Positions 18,607-30,857 of a stretch of 64,000 bases of DNA are shown piece after piece. Position 1 is the first letter of the stretch. The number at the start of each line of letters is the position of its first letter. The position numbers and the translations under genes were made by a program. The notes beneath the pieces were generated by a model that saw only the letters and a list, made by a program, of their open reading frames with translations, was not told the origin of the DNA and searched no databases. The DNA is taken from contig NC_087384.1 of assembly GCF_963675165.1 (NCBI RefSeq), positions 6,131,182 through 6,195,181 on the forward strand, in the 5' to 3' direction. Source of the DNA: Halichondria panicea. Its lineage: Eukaryota > Porifera > Demospongiae > Suberitida > Halichondriidae.

Positions 18607-20987
18607 ATGTATCACTGTACGGTTTCGACTTGTCGATATACACTTTTAAATTTCATGCTGCATTTGTTCACTAGCTTTAATGGACTTCAAAAAAGTAACA
18701 TGGCTAAACCCTTACAACTAATCAAAGGGAAAACACTCCATCTTCGTCGAGGAAAGCGTGAGCGCCGTCTGGATGATGACCACAAAGACTCTTCGCTGAC
18801 AGATTGTGGAGTTGTCGATGGGGACTGTTTGGTCTTTCGAGGTTATACACCACTAAGCAAGAAAACTTATAATTTCAATTTAGAAGTGATTGGTCCAGAT
18901 GATACAAGAGTTCAAGTTTCGGTTACCAACACCGCTAATATTAAAACACTGAAGCACAAGCTACAAAATGCCACTGGCATTCATATCTCTGAAATCGTTC
19001 TCTCTCACAAAGATAAAATTATTAGCAAACAATCAAAAACTGCTGTTGGATTTTATTCAGGTAGTGTACGTAGTAAGGAGCTGTTGCGAATGGTGCAAGT
19101 AAAGAAAGAAAGTCCTACTATTGAAAGCAATATCGATGTTGATGGTGAGCTGATCATGAGATCTGCATGCATGTGTAATGTAATGCTATGGTGAAAAAAT
19201 TCCACCCACCGTTAGAGAAAAATTGACCTGGTGGCAAGGCTTTGCTGTATCCATATCCCATAATTTGCAACCATAGATAATGAATATTATAGTTATTGAA
19301 ACGTGTCAGACTCTACATGCTGTCTGTCCCTTAAAACAGTATTTATTGGATACTTTTCACTCATGATTACATTTATCAGTATAGTGTTAAGTCACGTAGT
19401 GCCTATAATAATTATAGCAGTTTGGTCAGCACATTTTAATGACTATTGCGAATGAGCCAAATCAAGAATTTTGCGATCTATTGCATTATTCTGGCAAGGT
19501 CATATAATTATACCAGTATGCGATTTTATTTTTGCAACGTTCGAAAAGTTTGCATACGTTTGATGCTCGCAGAGTGTAGAGTGTGTACTTATGTGTACTT
19601 ATGTGTACTTATGTGCTGTGACAGTGTCCAGGTTGCTGTGATTGTACGTCTTTGGACTTTATCAGTCCTGTGGGTTAGGGGAGAGCTATAGGTATTGTAT
19701 AGTGCTCCCGGGAGGAGGGGTGGGGATTTGCATTGATAGGTACGTAATTACATCTACAAACTGTCTCAGTAACCAGCTCAGGAGTATGCAGTAACCTTAG
19801 AATTTGGGATATGGAAGGTAACTTCAGTGCCGGATAGGCCAGGGTGTTAAGTCTGGGACAGTCCTGGCCATTTATACATGCATGCACAGTTGTCTTGGCA
19901 CCTATCATTATATAATATGCAATATATATCTTCCAGTTGCAACAGTGTCATATTTTTATACAGCACCGGCTACTGACACTATAGAGCCATCTGCTCAACC
20001 AGCTCTTCAACGGCTGATGGACAAACGTCAGGTCACTGATTCACAAGTCAACCAGCAAAAAGATATATTATCTGCTAACAACGCCTGTCTTGACATAACG
20101 GTGAGTGTTTGTGTGTGCCTAAAATGTACGTCGAACTATTTTGAATGGCACCAAACCTTATCAAATGAGTGCACTGCATGTCTGTCTAGCCCTTACTACA
20201 CGGGAGGATACCGATCTGTCAGGGTCAAAAATCAATTTCATGTTGACGTAGCTAGAGTTCTTTCTATACAGCCAGTAATAATGTAGGTAGTTGTCAACTG
20301 TTACTCTACTCAGGAATAAAGAGACTAGCCCCAGCAGTACATACAAGCATTAACTTCCCTTAGAGTATAATTCGAAGCATTATACAACTGTTATTATGTG
20401 TTTTCAGGCAATTTTTAGAGTATTATGTGTGTTACTCACTGGGTCTACATGTATTAAAGGACGTACGTCTGCTATACTGCACAACATGCAAAATCAAACC
20501 AACGTTGAGGGTTATAATTATGGTTGCCACAGATAACATTAATTGTGGGTAATGTTGTCATTCCTCCATGCAAAGTGTATATACGTAACCTACTTAGGGT
20601 ACACTCAAGCAACACCTTAACGTTATACTATTTAGGGTACACTCAAGCAACACCTTAACGTTATACTTCTTATTGATTAGTGCTCAGCACTATATATAGT
20701 ATTTAAAGTTTCATTCAATACAGGAAATTCCCACTATATCTGTTGAAGAAGGATCACTTCAAGGGATTTCTGTGGCACGAGCACAGAAACACACCACTGA
20801 AAGAGCAGTTCTGTCACATGCCACAGAAGTAGCAGGCCTCTCGAGAAAGCGATTAGTAAGAAGCGGAAGTGGGCGTGGGGACGAGGCTACAGAAGTAGAT
20901 GCCTTACTATCAAGCAATGGATTGACGTGCACAGACGTTGAGGGTTATAATTATATGGTTGCCACAGATAACATTAATTGTGGGTAA
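18607..20987 (+). CDS. Ubiquitin-like protein joined to death-domain-gene linker exons (start uncertain)
   Basis: Exons are about 18607-19144 (an internal ATG at 18700 is also possible), 19964-20100 and 20724-20987. The first exon shows part of one ubiquitin-like unit (DDDHKDSSLTDCGVVDGDCL) and a second unit (NFNLEVIGPDDTRVQVSV, then IKTLKHKLQNATGI), ending phase 1 at GATG/GTGAGC. The next exon is a copy of the death-domain gene's exon 2/3 start (APAT, then LMDK) and joins in phase. The third copies the start of that gene's last exon but stops at TAA before any death domain, because intronic sequence was brought in at a CGTTGAGG microhomology. An ATG at 18521 might start a further 5' exon, but no in-phase splice was found. 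It may be a young chimera or a pseudogene. Confidence 0.45.
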
Positions 20988-21270
20988 TATTGTGATTCCA
21001 TGCAAAGCGTATATACGTAACCTATTTAGGGTACACTCAAGCAACACCTTAACATCACTTCTTATTGATTAGTGCTCAGTACTATATAGCATTTAAAGTT
21101 TCATTCAATACAGGAAATTCCCACTATATCTGTTGAAGAAGGATCACTTCGAGAAATTTTTGTGGTACGAGTACAGAAACACACTACTGAAAGAGCAGTT
21201 CCATCACATGCCACAAAAGTAGCAGGCCTCTCGAGAAAACGATTAGTAAGAAGTGAAACTGGGCGTGTTA
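20508..21270. repeat. About 430-bp partial tandem duplication within the chimeric gene
   Basis: The segment running from the intron (about 20508, GTTGAGGGTTATAATTAT) into the last exon is repeated from about 20940 onward. A shorter direct repeat (GGGTACACTCAAGCAACACC) lies at 20594-20680. The junction sits on a short microhomology and truncates the death-domain exon. Confidence 0.75.
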
Positions 21271-21320
21271 TCACTCTGCAGTCATTTTTAGTAATATTCT
21301 GGGTAACTTGGCTGTAATCA
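21114..21320 (+). pseudogene. Second relic of the death-domain gene's last exon
   Basis: It begins after a copy of the acceptor (AATACAG) with the EIPT, SVEEGSL stretch. It then diverges with substitutions and runs into unrelated sequence and a stop, with no death domain. Confidence 0.7.
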
Positions 21321-22278
21321 CATTTAATTGTAACCACATATAGCTAATGATTATGAATACCATTAAGATCTCAAGCACTGTGCAGTGTACACCATAATGA
21401 CTCCATATATATAGCCTTGATTCCAGGCCGTGAAGAAAAAGGTGCCTTTCTCTTCGCGCCTCCTGCAGTCGAGGCTACTCCATATGCCAATGAAACTCTC
21501 CTATATACTACACCCATGCATATCATGCAACTCTTGATCAACTTATTCAGTGATACTTTGCGTAATGTTGCATGCAGTAATGCATGTTGCTCTTCCCCAC
21601 TGGCCTACCACACTGACACCGCCACCCCCTGTGATATAGGGAAACTCGCAAATAAGGTCAAGCAAATGCACCATTTAGATTTCTCAACGAGTTTTATTTG
21701 CATATGCATGGAGATGTTTTCTGAGGCTGTTGCTGAAAGGTCTCATTATAATCCCTTATCTGTGGTTACAAATAATTATGGGTACAGCCAAGTTACACAG
21801 AATATTGCAAGTTCTACTGAATCACTAACTTTCAGGGAAATTCCCTGGGTGTTTTTAAGATTAGCCCAAACAAGCTGTGACACAATAATTATAATGCTCA
21901 ACAATAATAGTATGCTTATATGCACAGATCTAGATTAGAATTAACACTTATTATCAGGGCTCTTGGTAACTTTGCATGCACATGCAGTATTATACACATA
22001 ACTTTGACAGACAGATACATTATGTAGTATTTGTTGCATTTTGAGTGGGCAGATCAAAGGAAACACTGTGCCAATATCTGCCATATGGCACAGGTCAAGC
22101 CTTGAACTGTGCCACTATCTAGATACTGGCATAGCATGGCTGAAGTTACCTAAAGCCCACCCTCCACCCAGTAACCTGAAACGGTCCCTTTTATAGCAAA
22201 CTAGTTGTCCTATAAAAGGAGTGATGTGTACACGGAAAGAAATGCACAAGGAATGCAACAAATCAGTTGTTACACAGC
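21321..22278. other. Intergenic, no supported gene
   Basis: A 173-codon open frame at 21417-21938 lacks an ATG start, family similarity and splice context, so I do not call it. The rest is AT-rich spacer. Confidence 0.4.
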
Positions 22279-22425
22279 TCACTCGTGCGCACATGGGATA
22301 TATTGGCTCAGTAGTGCCTTTTCCCTCGAGGCCGCAGGCTCAGTAGTGTCTTTTCCCTCGAGGCCTGCGGCCCTCGGGCCTAAGTCACTACTGAGCCAAT
22401 ATATCCCACGTGGCACTCGTGCATG
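22279..22425. mobile_element. Foldback element with 23-bp perfect arms
   Basis: Arms at 22294-22316 and 22386-22408 are exact reverse complements (TGGGATATATTGGCTCAGTA...), and weaker pairing extends outward through CACTCGTGC/GCACGAGTG. The centre has direct repeats of CTTTTCCCTCGAGG. Non-coding. Confidence 0.7.
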
Positions 22426-22517
22426 TGTCACAACTATAACATGGGCTTCATAATTATTATAGTCTACAATTAAAAGTTAATGTTGACAAAATAAATGGAC
22501 ACACTGTATGATAAAAA

Positions 22518-22802
22518 TTATTCAATCCATATCGGTCCAACACTAGCTACTGAATTAAGTGTGTTCATCTCCACAAGTGCTGGCATGTCAATGGCATACT
22601 GCGGCAGCTTCACACCACACACAGGACACTCCACAGTCTCCACATCCCTCACACCCTCCACATTCCTCACACTCGTCACAGCTGCCACACGCTCCTCAAT
22701 AACGCTGCCGTAGTAACTTTCAGTTGCATCTGAGTCCACCTCTTCTGTGCCGGCTTGCTTCTTCTCGATATTCGATTGGACGTTTTCACGAGCCAGGTCC
22801 AT
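22518..22802 (-). pseudogene. Copy of the UBZ4 exon (unit 2), zinc finger broken
   Basis: It matches exon 5 of the XRCC1-UBZ gene with an intact acceptor. A small deletion after the CPVC knuckle shifts the frame, so the HxxxC half of the finger is lost. It has fewer VRDV repeats than the intact exon. Confidence 0.75.
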
Positions 22803-22954
22803 CTGTGATGTATAAATCATAAGACAGGTGACATCATTGTATGAATAACATTACATGCCTATGGGTATTTTAATGAATAATGAATACAATGATTCAGCAA
22901 AAAATGAAGAGCCCCTTTAATGGTAAACATTCATCCGTGCAACAATAAAAGTCA

Positions 22955-23158
22955 AATCAGGATGTCATACAGGGGGGGGAAGGGGGGATACCCCCCTTTT
23001 TTGCATTCATACAAATACTATAGTTGTATGACTGAGTGTCCATAGCTGGCAATTTAACAGGGCATTGAAATAACAGTTGACCTTTTTTTACAAAAATGTT
23101 CTGGTTACTTTTATTATTTCCCCCCTCTACTTCAAAATCCTGTATGACACCCTGACTG
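22955..23158. mobile_element. MITE copy with CAGGGTGTCATACAGG-type ends
   Basis: The ends read aggatgtcatacaggg and cctgtatgacaccctgac as inverted repeats, with G/C-run tracts inside. The same family occurs inverted at 55421-55607. Confidence 0.7.
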
Positions 23159-23292
23159 TGTTAATAAGAGATATTAATTTTACAGAAACAGGTAAGCCAA
23201 AGGTTGACAGAATAGAACGTGATTGAACTATTTGTGTGTCTCCCTCAAAAGACTAATCTACATCTTGACTATAAATTAGCACACAAACTCAC

Positions 23293-23456
23293 GGGTGTTG
23301 CCCTGACAAGAGAGTCACACTCCTTTATCGGTCGATCAATCTTCCTCCTCTTGCTAACCCATCCCCGAGGGGCCACTGACCGAGGGTGCTTCTTACCACG
23401 CTTTCCCCACCTCCACTTGTCCTCTTCACTCTCATCTCCGATCTCTGACTCATTAT
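23293..23456 (-). pseudogene. Copy of exon 4 of the XRCC1-UBZ gene (unit 2)
   Basis: At 164 bp it has the same length, splice sites and phase as the exon at 32012-32175, with only a few amino-acid changes (lysine/arginine-rich GKRGKKHPR, WVSKRRKIDR). The reading frame is intact, so it could still serve as an alternative exon; its companion exon 5 copy is broken. Confidence 0.7.
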
Positions 23457-24198
23457 CTGTGTGTGTGTGGTGAGGTGGAATACACAGTATTGTGGCAAAC
23501 CTAGGGGAGACTTAGATACCAAAGGCACCTAAATCTTGTGGCTCTCAGTCTGCCTCTTCAGTGATTTGTAGGTTCGCGGTGTATCAATATATCATGCATA
23601 TTTTAGAATTGGATTATCACATTTTTGAAGGTTATGCATGGTAAACATATTGTCGGGTGAAGAATCAGCTTGTTTCACACATCCGTTCTCATCTGGCAGC
23701 TGTCTGATTACATGTATACGTTCCGTCTGATAATTGATACATGTAATTGTAAAATACTTTTAATGATGTCTTTAGTCATTATTCTATTATATATAATTAT
23801 ATATATATTTAATGCTTAGCTGGAGCATTTGAGGGGGAGCTTCCCCGCCCACTATGCTAGATGATCAGAGTATGAGACAGAAATGTTAATTATGGGAATT
23901 CCCCCCTCAAGAACTTTCAACTTCCTAATGCAAGTAGTCTACGTGTGCATGACTTAGCCCCCACTTCCCTAAGTGAAGTGGGAAGTGCGGCCTGGGATCG
24001 AGACTAGTGCATGACATGGGCAATTATGATGCAACCAAATAATTTATAGTATCTATGGTTATTTCCCAGGGGAAACCTGTACCTTGTACCTACCCTTGCT
24101 TCAACTATTTAATGTTCAACTCTCCAAGTATCTAGTATCTACTGGGTAGATTGAAATTAGCCCAGACAACATTGAAGGATTCTATCAACATATTAAAT

Positions 24199-25818
24199 AT
24201 GGCAGCCTATAAAATAGCTCGCAGCACAGTACAGAACTTGGATCTTTATGACAAGTATACTTGCCCTCACTGCCACCATCTCTGCAAGGATGCTGTACAG
24301 TCAGTGTGTGGCCACTGGCTATGTGAGAGCTGTGCAGATGAGCTAATGGCAACTAGGTGAGTTGCAATGGCTATATTGACTATAGTTAAAATAATGGATT
24401 GCATGGGGGTAAATAAAACGCTAGCTATAGAACTATAATATATAAGTTAACAACTGCATGCATCCACAGCTATTAGATATACAGCTAGCTGTATAGCTGG
24501 ACTATATATACACGTTATCTTATTCTACAGCTCCCCCAAGTGCCCACGACCTGATTGCCAAGAAGATCTCAATTCAGATGGAGACCAGTGCTTCCCCGAT
24601 CGCTTTGTGAGGAAAGAGATTGCAAGGATGATGGTCCTCTGCCCCTACAAAGACAACGGTTGCCAATGGGAGGACAAGATGGCAGATCTGGAGGCTCATC
24701 TGAAGACGTGTACATTCGCCTCTGATGTGACGTGTCCACTAGCTCCACTAGGGTGCCAACACAGCCAAACAGTAAGTAGTCTATACAATAGGCATAACAA
24801 CTAAAATGCTACAGAGGATTGCAAAATGTTTATTCGTATGTAGTAACTACTAAGGCTTATAAGATTGCAATTCCTTGTATTATTATGATACTTGCTTTAC
24901 TATACCACCTTCTATGATTATTAACAGGGAACAAAACAGGAACTACAGAAGCACATAGCTGAGTGTGGACCGGAGCATCTACAGCTAATGGCTGGTATTT
25001 TGAGTCTCTTACGCCCACTACTACCATCAGCCATCAGCTCCGAGAGTGCTAGCGTGGTCGAGAGAGACGGAGTCCTTACTAGCAAAGGAAGCAAAACGAA
25101 ACGCTCAGCACTAAAACACGATGACTATGGCTACCAAAGCAGAAGGATCTATAGCGATGAAGCAAGTACAGCTGCTTTCGCAAGTGTTACGGAAAAGGTC
25201 AAGCGTGAGCTGGACACAAAACTGACCACACAACTGAGAAAAAAGGATGAAGAAATTGATACACTCGTAAAAAAAGTGAGTAGTTTAGAGAGGGCAATGA
25301 AATCAAAGCAAGCCGAGTACGAGGATAGAGACTTTCGATTATCACTGATAGAAAATAGTTCCCACGATGGCCAAATGATATGGAAAATCCCGCAGTTCAG
25401 TCAGAGAATGGCTGACGCACAATCAGGCAAGTACACATCAATCTTCAGCCTTCCGTTTCACACAGGGAAGTACGGCTACAAGATGTGCCTCAGGCTATAC
25501 ATCCTAGGAGACGGTATCGGAAAGAACACTCACATGTCGCTCTTTTTTGTTATAATGAAGGGAGAGTTTGACAATATTCTGCAATGGCCTTTCACATCCA
25601 AAGTAACCTTTAAGCTGATCAATCAGACGGGGAATAGGGACATCATAGACAGCTTCAAACCTGACCCCATGAGCAGCTCCTTCCAAAAGCCAAAGTCTGA
25701 CATGAACATTGCGAGTGGTTGTCCACGTTTTGTATCTCACACTGAACTAAAGAGTGGTGGATTTATAGTAGAAGACACGCTGTTCATCAAATCCACAGTG
25801 GATTGTACTAACTTATAA
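24199..25818 (+). CDS. TRAF-like protein B: RING, TRAF zinc finger, coiled coil, MATH (429 aa)
   Basis: Exons are 24199-24356, 24531-24771 and 24928-25818. Exon 1 (158 bp) and exon 2 (241 bp) have the same lengths as in copies A and C. Domain order is as in copy A: RING ligands CPHC, CGHWLCESC and CPRPDC; zf-TRAF CPYKDNGC to HIAEC; coiled coil; MATH. The C-terminus is four residues longer than copy A (ends DCTNL). The start is the ATG at 24199, whose MAAYKIARS matches MASYKIARS of copy A. The frame is intact throughout and the introns are shorter than in A. A paralogous ubiquitin-ligase or signalling adaptor is inferred. Confidence 0.9.
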
Positions 25819-26554
25819 CTAGGAGCGATAACCATTTAAAATGATCTACATGTAGGACACAATAATATCTCATGTCCATCTCCCCCCCCCCACGTACCCT
25901 ATACTATCACTTATAATTATTGTTAATTTTTTTTTTCTGTTTCGGACACAATCAATCTCATATCTATCATACTTTTGCGAGTGTTAATTTCTGCTATTTC
26001 TAGTAAAATTAATTACTCGCAGATAGCTAATTGGAATCTCCATAATTTGAATAACATTAATTTCACAACTTGAGCAGAATTTAATACCAGGAAATGAGCT
26101 AAACAGTGAAATCCCCCAAAAATCTACCTGTGAAAATATGTCATCCTATAAGGTCAATGTTAATGATTAAGTTCGTGGGAAGTTGTACCATGTACCAGGA
26201 AGCTATAGAAAATGTGTCAGCTATGACGGAATCTAGCACAATGAGATCAAAGACAGACAGTAATGTGTAAGCTTATTCACACACACAGTGATATAACCAG
26301 CACAGCTATACTGAAATTGAATATCATGCAAGTACGATTACTGAACTCTCAATGCACCAATACACCCACCAAACTATTTGACCAGAGAGGATAATTATAA
26401 TGGCTAGATTATAAATTATATAGCCTGAGTTGCCGTTGTGCATGCATAATTATAATTATTAATCATAGTATAATTAATATGCACAACCGCAACTCAGCTA
26501 CCTAATTAAGTAGACTATATATGATCAATTGATCATGTACTCACCAAATGCTGA
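25819..26554. other. Intergenic segment, duplicated at 28240-28740
   Basis: Non-coding spacer between TRAF B and the exon-3 relic. It is directly similar to 28240-28740. No gene seen. Confidence 0.6.
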
Positions 26555-26632
26555 TAGGGCGCCCACATTTATAAGGAAGCTTCTTTCCCTCAGTCTTTGA
26601 GCAAAGTCCACTTTAACCTAGGCTTTAGGCAA
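26555..26632 (-). pseudogene. Relic of the 3' end of XRCC1-UBZ exon 3 (unit 2)
   Basis: It matches 38279-38370 on the minus strand, including the GTGAGTACAT donor and the GALSAF end of the exon, then degenerates. A second copy lies at 29712-29805. Confidence 0.7.
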
Positions 26633-27042
26633 TATAGGGGTTGGTAGATTCAAGTATGCTGGAATAATTTTGAGCATAATAGGCACATTTTTTTGGTGAG
26701 AATTATGCCAGCATAATAGGCACCGTTATGAGAATAATAGACAGGTTTTGGAAGTACAGGTCAGTACGAATCATAGTACGTAGGCTTATCGATGGTTGTG
26801 ATATAAGTATATATATACTGATAGTTAATTTATCTCCATGGCATTCTGTATTATAATAAGATAGAGTTGTGTTATAGTTTGATGTTACTTGTGCAATGAC
26901 ATGGTGTCTATGTGGAGAGTAATGTGGGATCCGGAATAATAGGCGATTTGAGAAAAATAATAGGCAATTTGAAGAAAAATAGGCTGTTATACTTGAGCAT
27001 AAAAATAGCATAATAGGTAATATCTCGACCAACCCCTACCAT
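26633..27042. mobile_element. About 410-bp non-autonomous element, AGGGGTTGGT ends
   Basis: It starts aggggttggtaga and ends with the reverse complement ccaacccct. The inside is full of AATTATGC/GCATAATAGG motifs and encodes nothing convincing. The same insertion is present in the duplicated segment at 29812-30233. Partial relatives lie at 10985-11130 and 32655-33080. Confidence 0.65.
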
Positions 27043-27685
27043 GCAGTTGAATCGCCCACCAGGACATTAATAAAGAGAAGGAGCCATCTAAATAAGTTGC
27101 CGAACTCTGTCAGACATCAAACTGCATGTGTCAGTCCTAATGCACGAACAAAACAAGACTAATTGCACACTCTAACAGATGGCCATGCATGTAACAATTA
27201 TCCATGCAGCGAAAACCAAGTCGCTTCCAGTCCAAACATTGATCACATAAAAACTCACTGAATAAAAAAAAAACTGCGGAATAGTTGAAAGCTGAGTTCA
27301 ATCTAGATAGAGTGGCAGTATACAGAGTGCAGAATCAAGGAACCTTGCAAAGCAGGCTTAGAGCTGTTTCCTATGACCCTTAAAAGTGCTGAATCAGCAA
27401 TTAAGAGCTCACCTCCATCCTAGCTGCTAGGAGTGGGTGATACGACAACATACGATAGAATATGAGAATGTGATTTATGATGCCATATCAACTCCTGCAT
27501 GGGTCACCCAAAGGTGTACGGCGCGCATAATCCTAAATTTCTATATCATAGAGTGTAATGTAACGATTTATATATTGGGTTGGATTCATAGATCACGTAG
27601 TTTAAATTAGACAGATAGAGAGCAAACTATAGACGTGAAAAGGTGCATGAACATAAGTGGACATACACACATGCACACTCAAATG

Positions 27686-27992
27686 TCAGTCAATCCATAT
27701 CGGTCCCACACTAGCTACTGAAGTGTGTTCATCTCCACAAGTGCTGGCATGCACCTCAATGGCATACTGCGGCAGCTTCACACCACACGTAGGGCACTCC
27801 ACAGTCTCCACATCCTCACATGCACTCGTCACATCTTTCACAGCCTTCACAGCCTCCACATCCCTCACACTTGTCACAGCTTCCACACACTCCTCAACAT
27901 CGCTGCCGTAGTAGCTTTCAGTTGCATCTGAGTCCACCTCTTCTGTGCCGGCTAGCTTCTTCTCGATATTCGATTGGACGTTTTCACCAGCC
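27686..27992 (-). pseudogene. Copy of the UBZ4 exon (unit 3), fused to a MATH relic
   Basis: The UBZ4 finger is intact here (CPTC, x11, H-x3-C) and the exon reads open to its stop. The acceptor side is replaced: at about 27992 the sequence switches to an opposite-strand MATH fragment. Without an acceptor it is probably not spliced in. Confidence 0.7.
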
Positions 27993-28238
27993 ACTTCCGT
28001 TTCATACGGGAAAGTACGGCTACAAGATGTGTCTCAGGCATACATTCTGGGAGACGGTATCAGAAAGAACACTCACATGCCGCTCTTATTTGGAATCGAG
28101 GCAAAAGTCTAACATTATAATTTAACATTGCAAGTGGCTGTCCACGTTTTGTATCTCACACTGAACTAAAGAGTGGTGGATTTATAGTGGATGACACACT
28201 GTTCATCAAATCCACAGTGGATTGTAGCAATTCATAAC
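27993..28238 (+). pseudogene. MATH-domain relic of a TRAF copy (unit 3)
   Basis: It matches two separated pieces of the TRAF MATH domain (KYGYKMCLR... and GCPRFVSHTEL to the stop) with the middle deleted and frameshifts. No RING or coiled-coil exons remain nearby. Confidence 0.85.
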
Positions 28239-28394
28239 TATATAGGAGTGATAACTGATATTAGGAGTGGACACAATCAATATCTCATATCCATTCCCCC
28301 CCCCCCCCAACCTTTTACTATCACTTATTGTTATTTGTTACTTTCAAGCTGACATGACTTAATCTCTCAATGTTATGATTGCTTCATGGGAAGT

Positions 28395-28455
28395 TGTACC
28401 ATGACATGGTGCATGTACCATGACATGGTGCATGTACCATGACATGGTGCATGTA
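28395..28455. repeat. 19-bp tandem repeat, about three copies
   Basis: Units of CCATGACATGGTGCATGTA. Each unit contains the palindrome CCATGACATGG-like core. It is absent from the paralogous position near 26185. Confidence 0.8.
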
Positions 28456-28740
28456 CCAGGAAATGCCCATAGAAAATGTGTGCTACTACACAATGAGACA
28501 GAAAGTAATGTGTAAGCTTATTCACACACACAGTGATACCAGCACAGCTACTGAAATTGAATATCATGCAAGTATGATACTGATACTGAACTCTCAATAC
28601 ACCCACCAAACTATTTGACCAGGAGGATAATTATAATGGCTAGACTATATAAAGTATAGCCTGAGTTGCCGTTGTGCATGCATATAATAATCATACAGTA
28701 TAATTAATATGCACAACCGCAACTCAGCTACCTAATTATG

Positions 28741-29678
28741 CCTCGAGGCGTAGCCGCACGAGGGATACGGTAAAGCTGACTGTGTGTGTGTGTGTCTGTT
28801 CCAGCTGTAACTGCTCAACGGTTGCAATGCGACGAAAACTAACAGCTTCTATAGGCTTCTAGCCACGTTCTCTTGGATTTTGATTCGTGGATTAGCAAAC
28901 TAAAGCTTCTTTCTCGAGTTATGGCTAGTTTGACTCACATTGAAGGCTGTTGCAGTCTCTTCAGAATCTTTCATAGCATCATCTGTCCGCACAAACTTTC
29001 TATTCAACATATGAGTTAGCCTTGCACTAAAGCGCTAGCTTTTTGTTAGCTACAAGACTCAGAAAATACCTGTTAAAACAGCTAGCTAGCAGTAGCCATT
29101 TGTGAAATTGATCTCTTTGGACACACCCTTTAATTATTCCTATGGATGTAATGCGCATGCGCGCTCATTCCCCAGATCCAGATCCTCCTGGCAGAATCAT
29201 ATTTTTCTTGAGGGCCTGGTAAGCCACAAAACACTACTATAGATAACAATATGTATGTACACAAGTCTTTTCTTCTTAAATATTATAATTATACACTGCA
29301 TGAACTACAGATCCAATTTTCTTCTTTCTTGAGGTCCTGGTATTAAAGCCACATAATACAACAATAGATGCATGTAATAAGTCTTTTCTTCTCAGTGGCT
29401 TTATATAAATAAGCTAACTTTATGAAATAATTATGCACTTCCGCTTATAATTAATTGAAAACAAAATCTTCTTCTTTGTTGCTTCCTAGATCCTTGAGGT
29501 CCTGGTATAAGCAGCCACAAAACACAACAATGATACCATAATTATACAATTGCAAGTCAGTTTTAGACAGATTATTTTATACACTTTTTCCTCTTCTATA
29601 CTTTCTCTTCTATACTTTTGAGCGAAAGCAAATCATGGCGAGAGGCATTAGCACAGCGCCAGCTTGAACACTAGTAAA
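28741..29678. mobile_element. About 940-bp insertion in the duplicated spacer, AATTA flanks
   Basis: Comparison with 26490-26530 gives the empty site (CCTAATTAAGTAGAC). Here the sequence breaks at AATTA, continues with TGCCTCGAGGCGTAGCC and resumes after another AATTA. Internal sequence from about 28840 is related to the repeat at 1410-1660 and 3685-3930 (TTCTATAGGCTTCTAG). No open frame of note, so it is a non-autonomous dispersed element. Confidence 0.7.
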
Positions 29679-29711
29679 TTAAGTAGACTATGATCAATTG
29701 ACCATGTACTC

Positions 29712-29805
29712 ACCAAATGCTGATAGGGCGCCCACATTTACAAGGAAGCTTCTTTCCCTCAGTCTTTTAGCAAAGTCCACTTTAACCTAGGCTTTAGGCA
29801 GTAGG
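29712..29805 (-). pseudogene. Relic of the 3' end of XRCC1-UBZ exon 3 (unit 3)
   Basis: Same match as the relic at 26555-26632, including the donor. It closes duplication unit 3. Confidence 0.7.
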
Positions 29806-29811
29806 GGTTGG

Positions 29812-30233
29812 TAGATTATGCTGGAATATTTTGAGCAAATTTTTTTGTTGAGAATTATGCTGGCATATAAATAGGCACCTTTATAACAATTATGAGAATA
29901 ATAGACATCTTTATAACAATTATGAGAATAATAGACAGGTTTTGGAAGTACAGGTCAGTACGAATCATAGTACGTAGGCTGATGGTTGTGATATAAGTAT
30001 ATACTGATGGTTAATTTATATCTCCATGGCATTCTGTATTATAATAAGATAGCGTGTTAGTTTGATGTTACTTGTGCATGCAATGACATGGTGTCTATGT
30101 GGAGAGTAACGTGGGAATAATAGGCGATTTGAAAAAATAATAGGCAATTTGAAGTAAAATAGGCTGTTACTTGAACATAAAAGAATAGCATAATGCCACG
30201 GCATGGGTAATACTTATCTCGACCAACCCCTAC
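29812..30233. mobile_element. Second copy of the AGGGGTTGGT-ended element
   Basis: Collinear with 26633-27042, with a short extra duplication (TTATAACAATTATGAGAATA twice). It was carried along by the segmental duplication. 30234-30857 is duplicated spacer without a gene. Confidence 0.65.
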
Positions 30234-30857
30234 CATGCAGTTGAATCGCCCACCAGGACGTTAAAGAGAAGGAGCCATCTAAATAACTTGCCGAACTCTG
30301 TCAGACATCAAACTGCATGTGTCAGTCCTAATGCATGAACAAAACAAGACTAATTGCACACTCTAACAGATGGCCATGCATGTAACAATTATCCATGCAG
30401 CGAAAACCAAGTCGCTTCTAGTCCGAACATTGATCACATGAAAAAACTCACTGAATAAAAAAAAAACTGCGAAATAGTTGAAAGCTGCATGAGTTCAATC
30501 TAGATAGAGTGGCAGTATACAGAGTGGAGCAATTTTCAGAATCAAGGAACCTTGCAAAGCAGACTTTGAGCTTTCCTATGACTCTTAGAAGTGCTGAATC
30601 AGCAATTAAGAGCTCCACTTCCATCCTAGCTGCTAGGAGTGGGTGATACAACAACGTGATTTACGATAGAATATGAGAATGTGATTTACGATGTCATGTC
30701 AACTCCATCTTAAATTACTATATCACAGTGTAATGTATATTGGATTAGATTCATATTGGATTAGATCACGTAGAATGTTGACAGATGAGAGCAACTATAT
30801 AGACAAGATAATGAAAAGATGAACATAAATGGACATACACACATGCACACTCAAATG

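Noticed and set aside
21417..21938. 173-codon open frame
   Set aside because: No ATG at its start, no domain signal, no splice partners and AT-rich low-complexity ending. Treated as chance.
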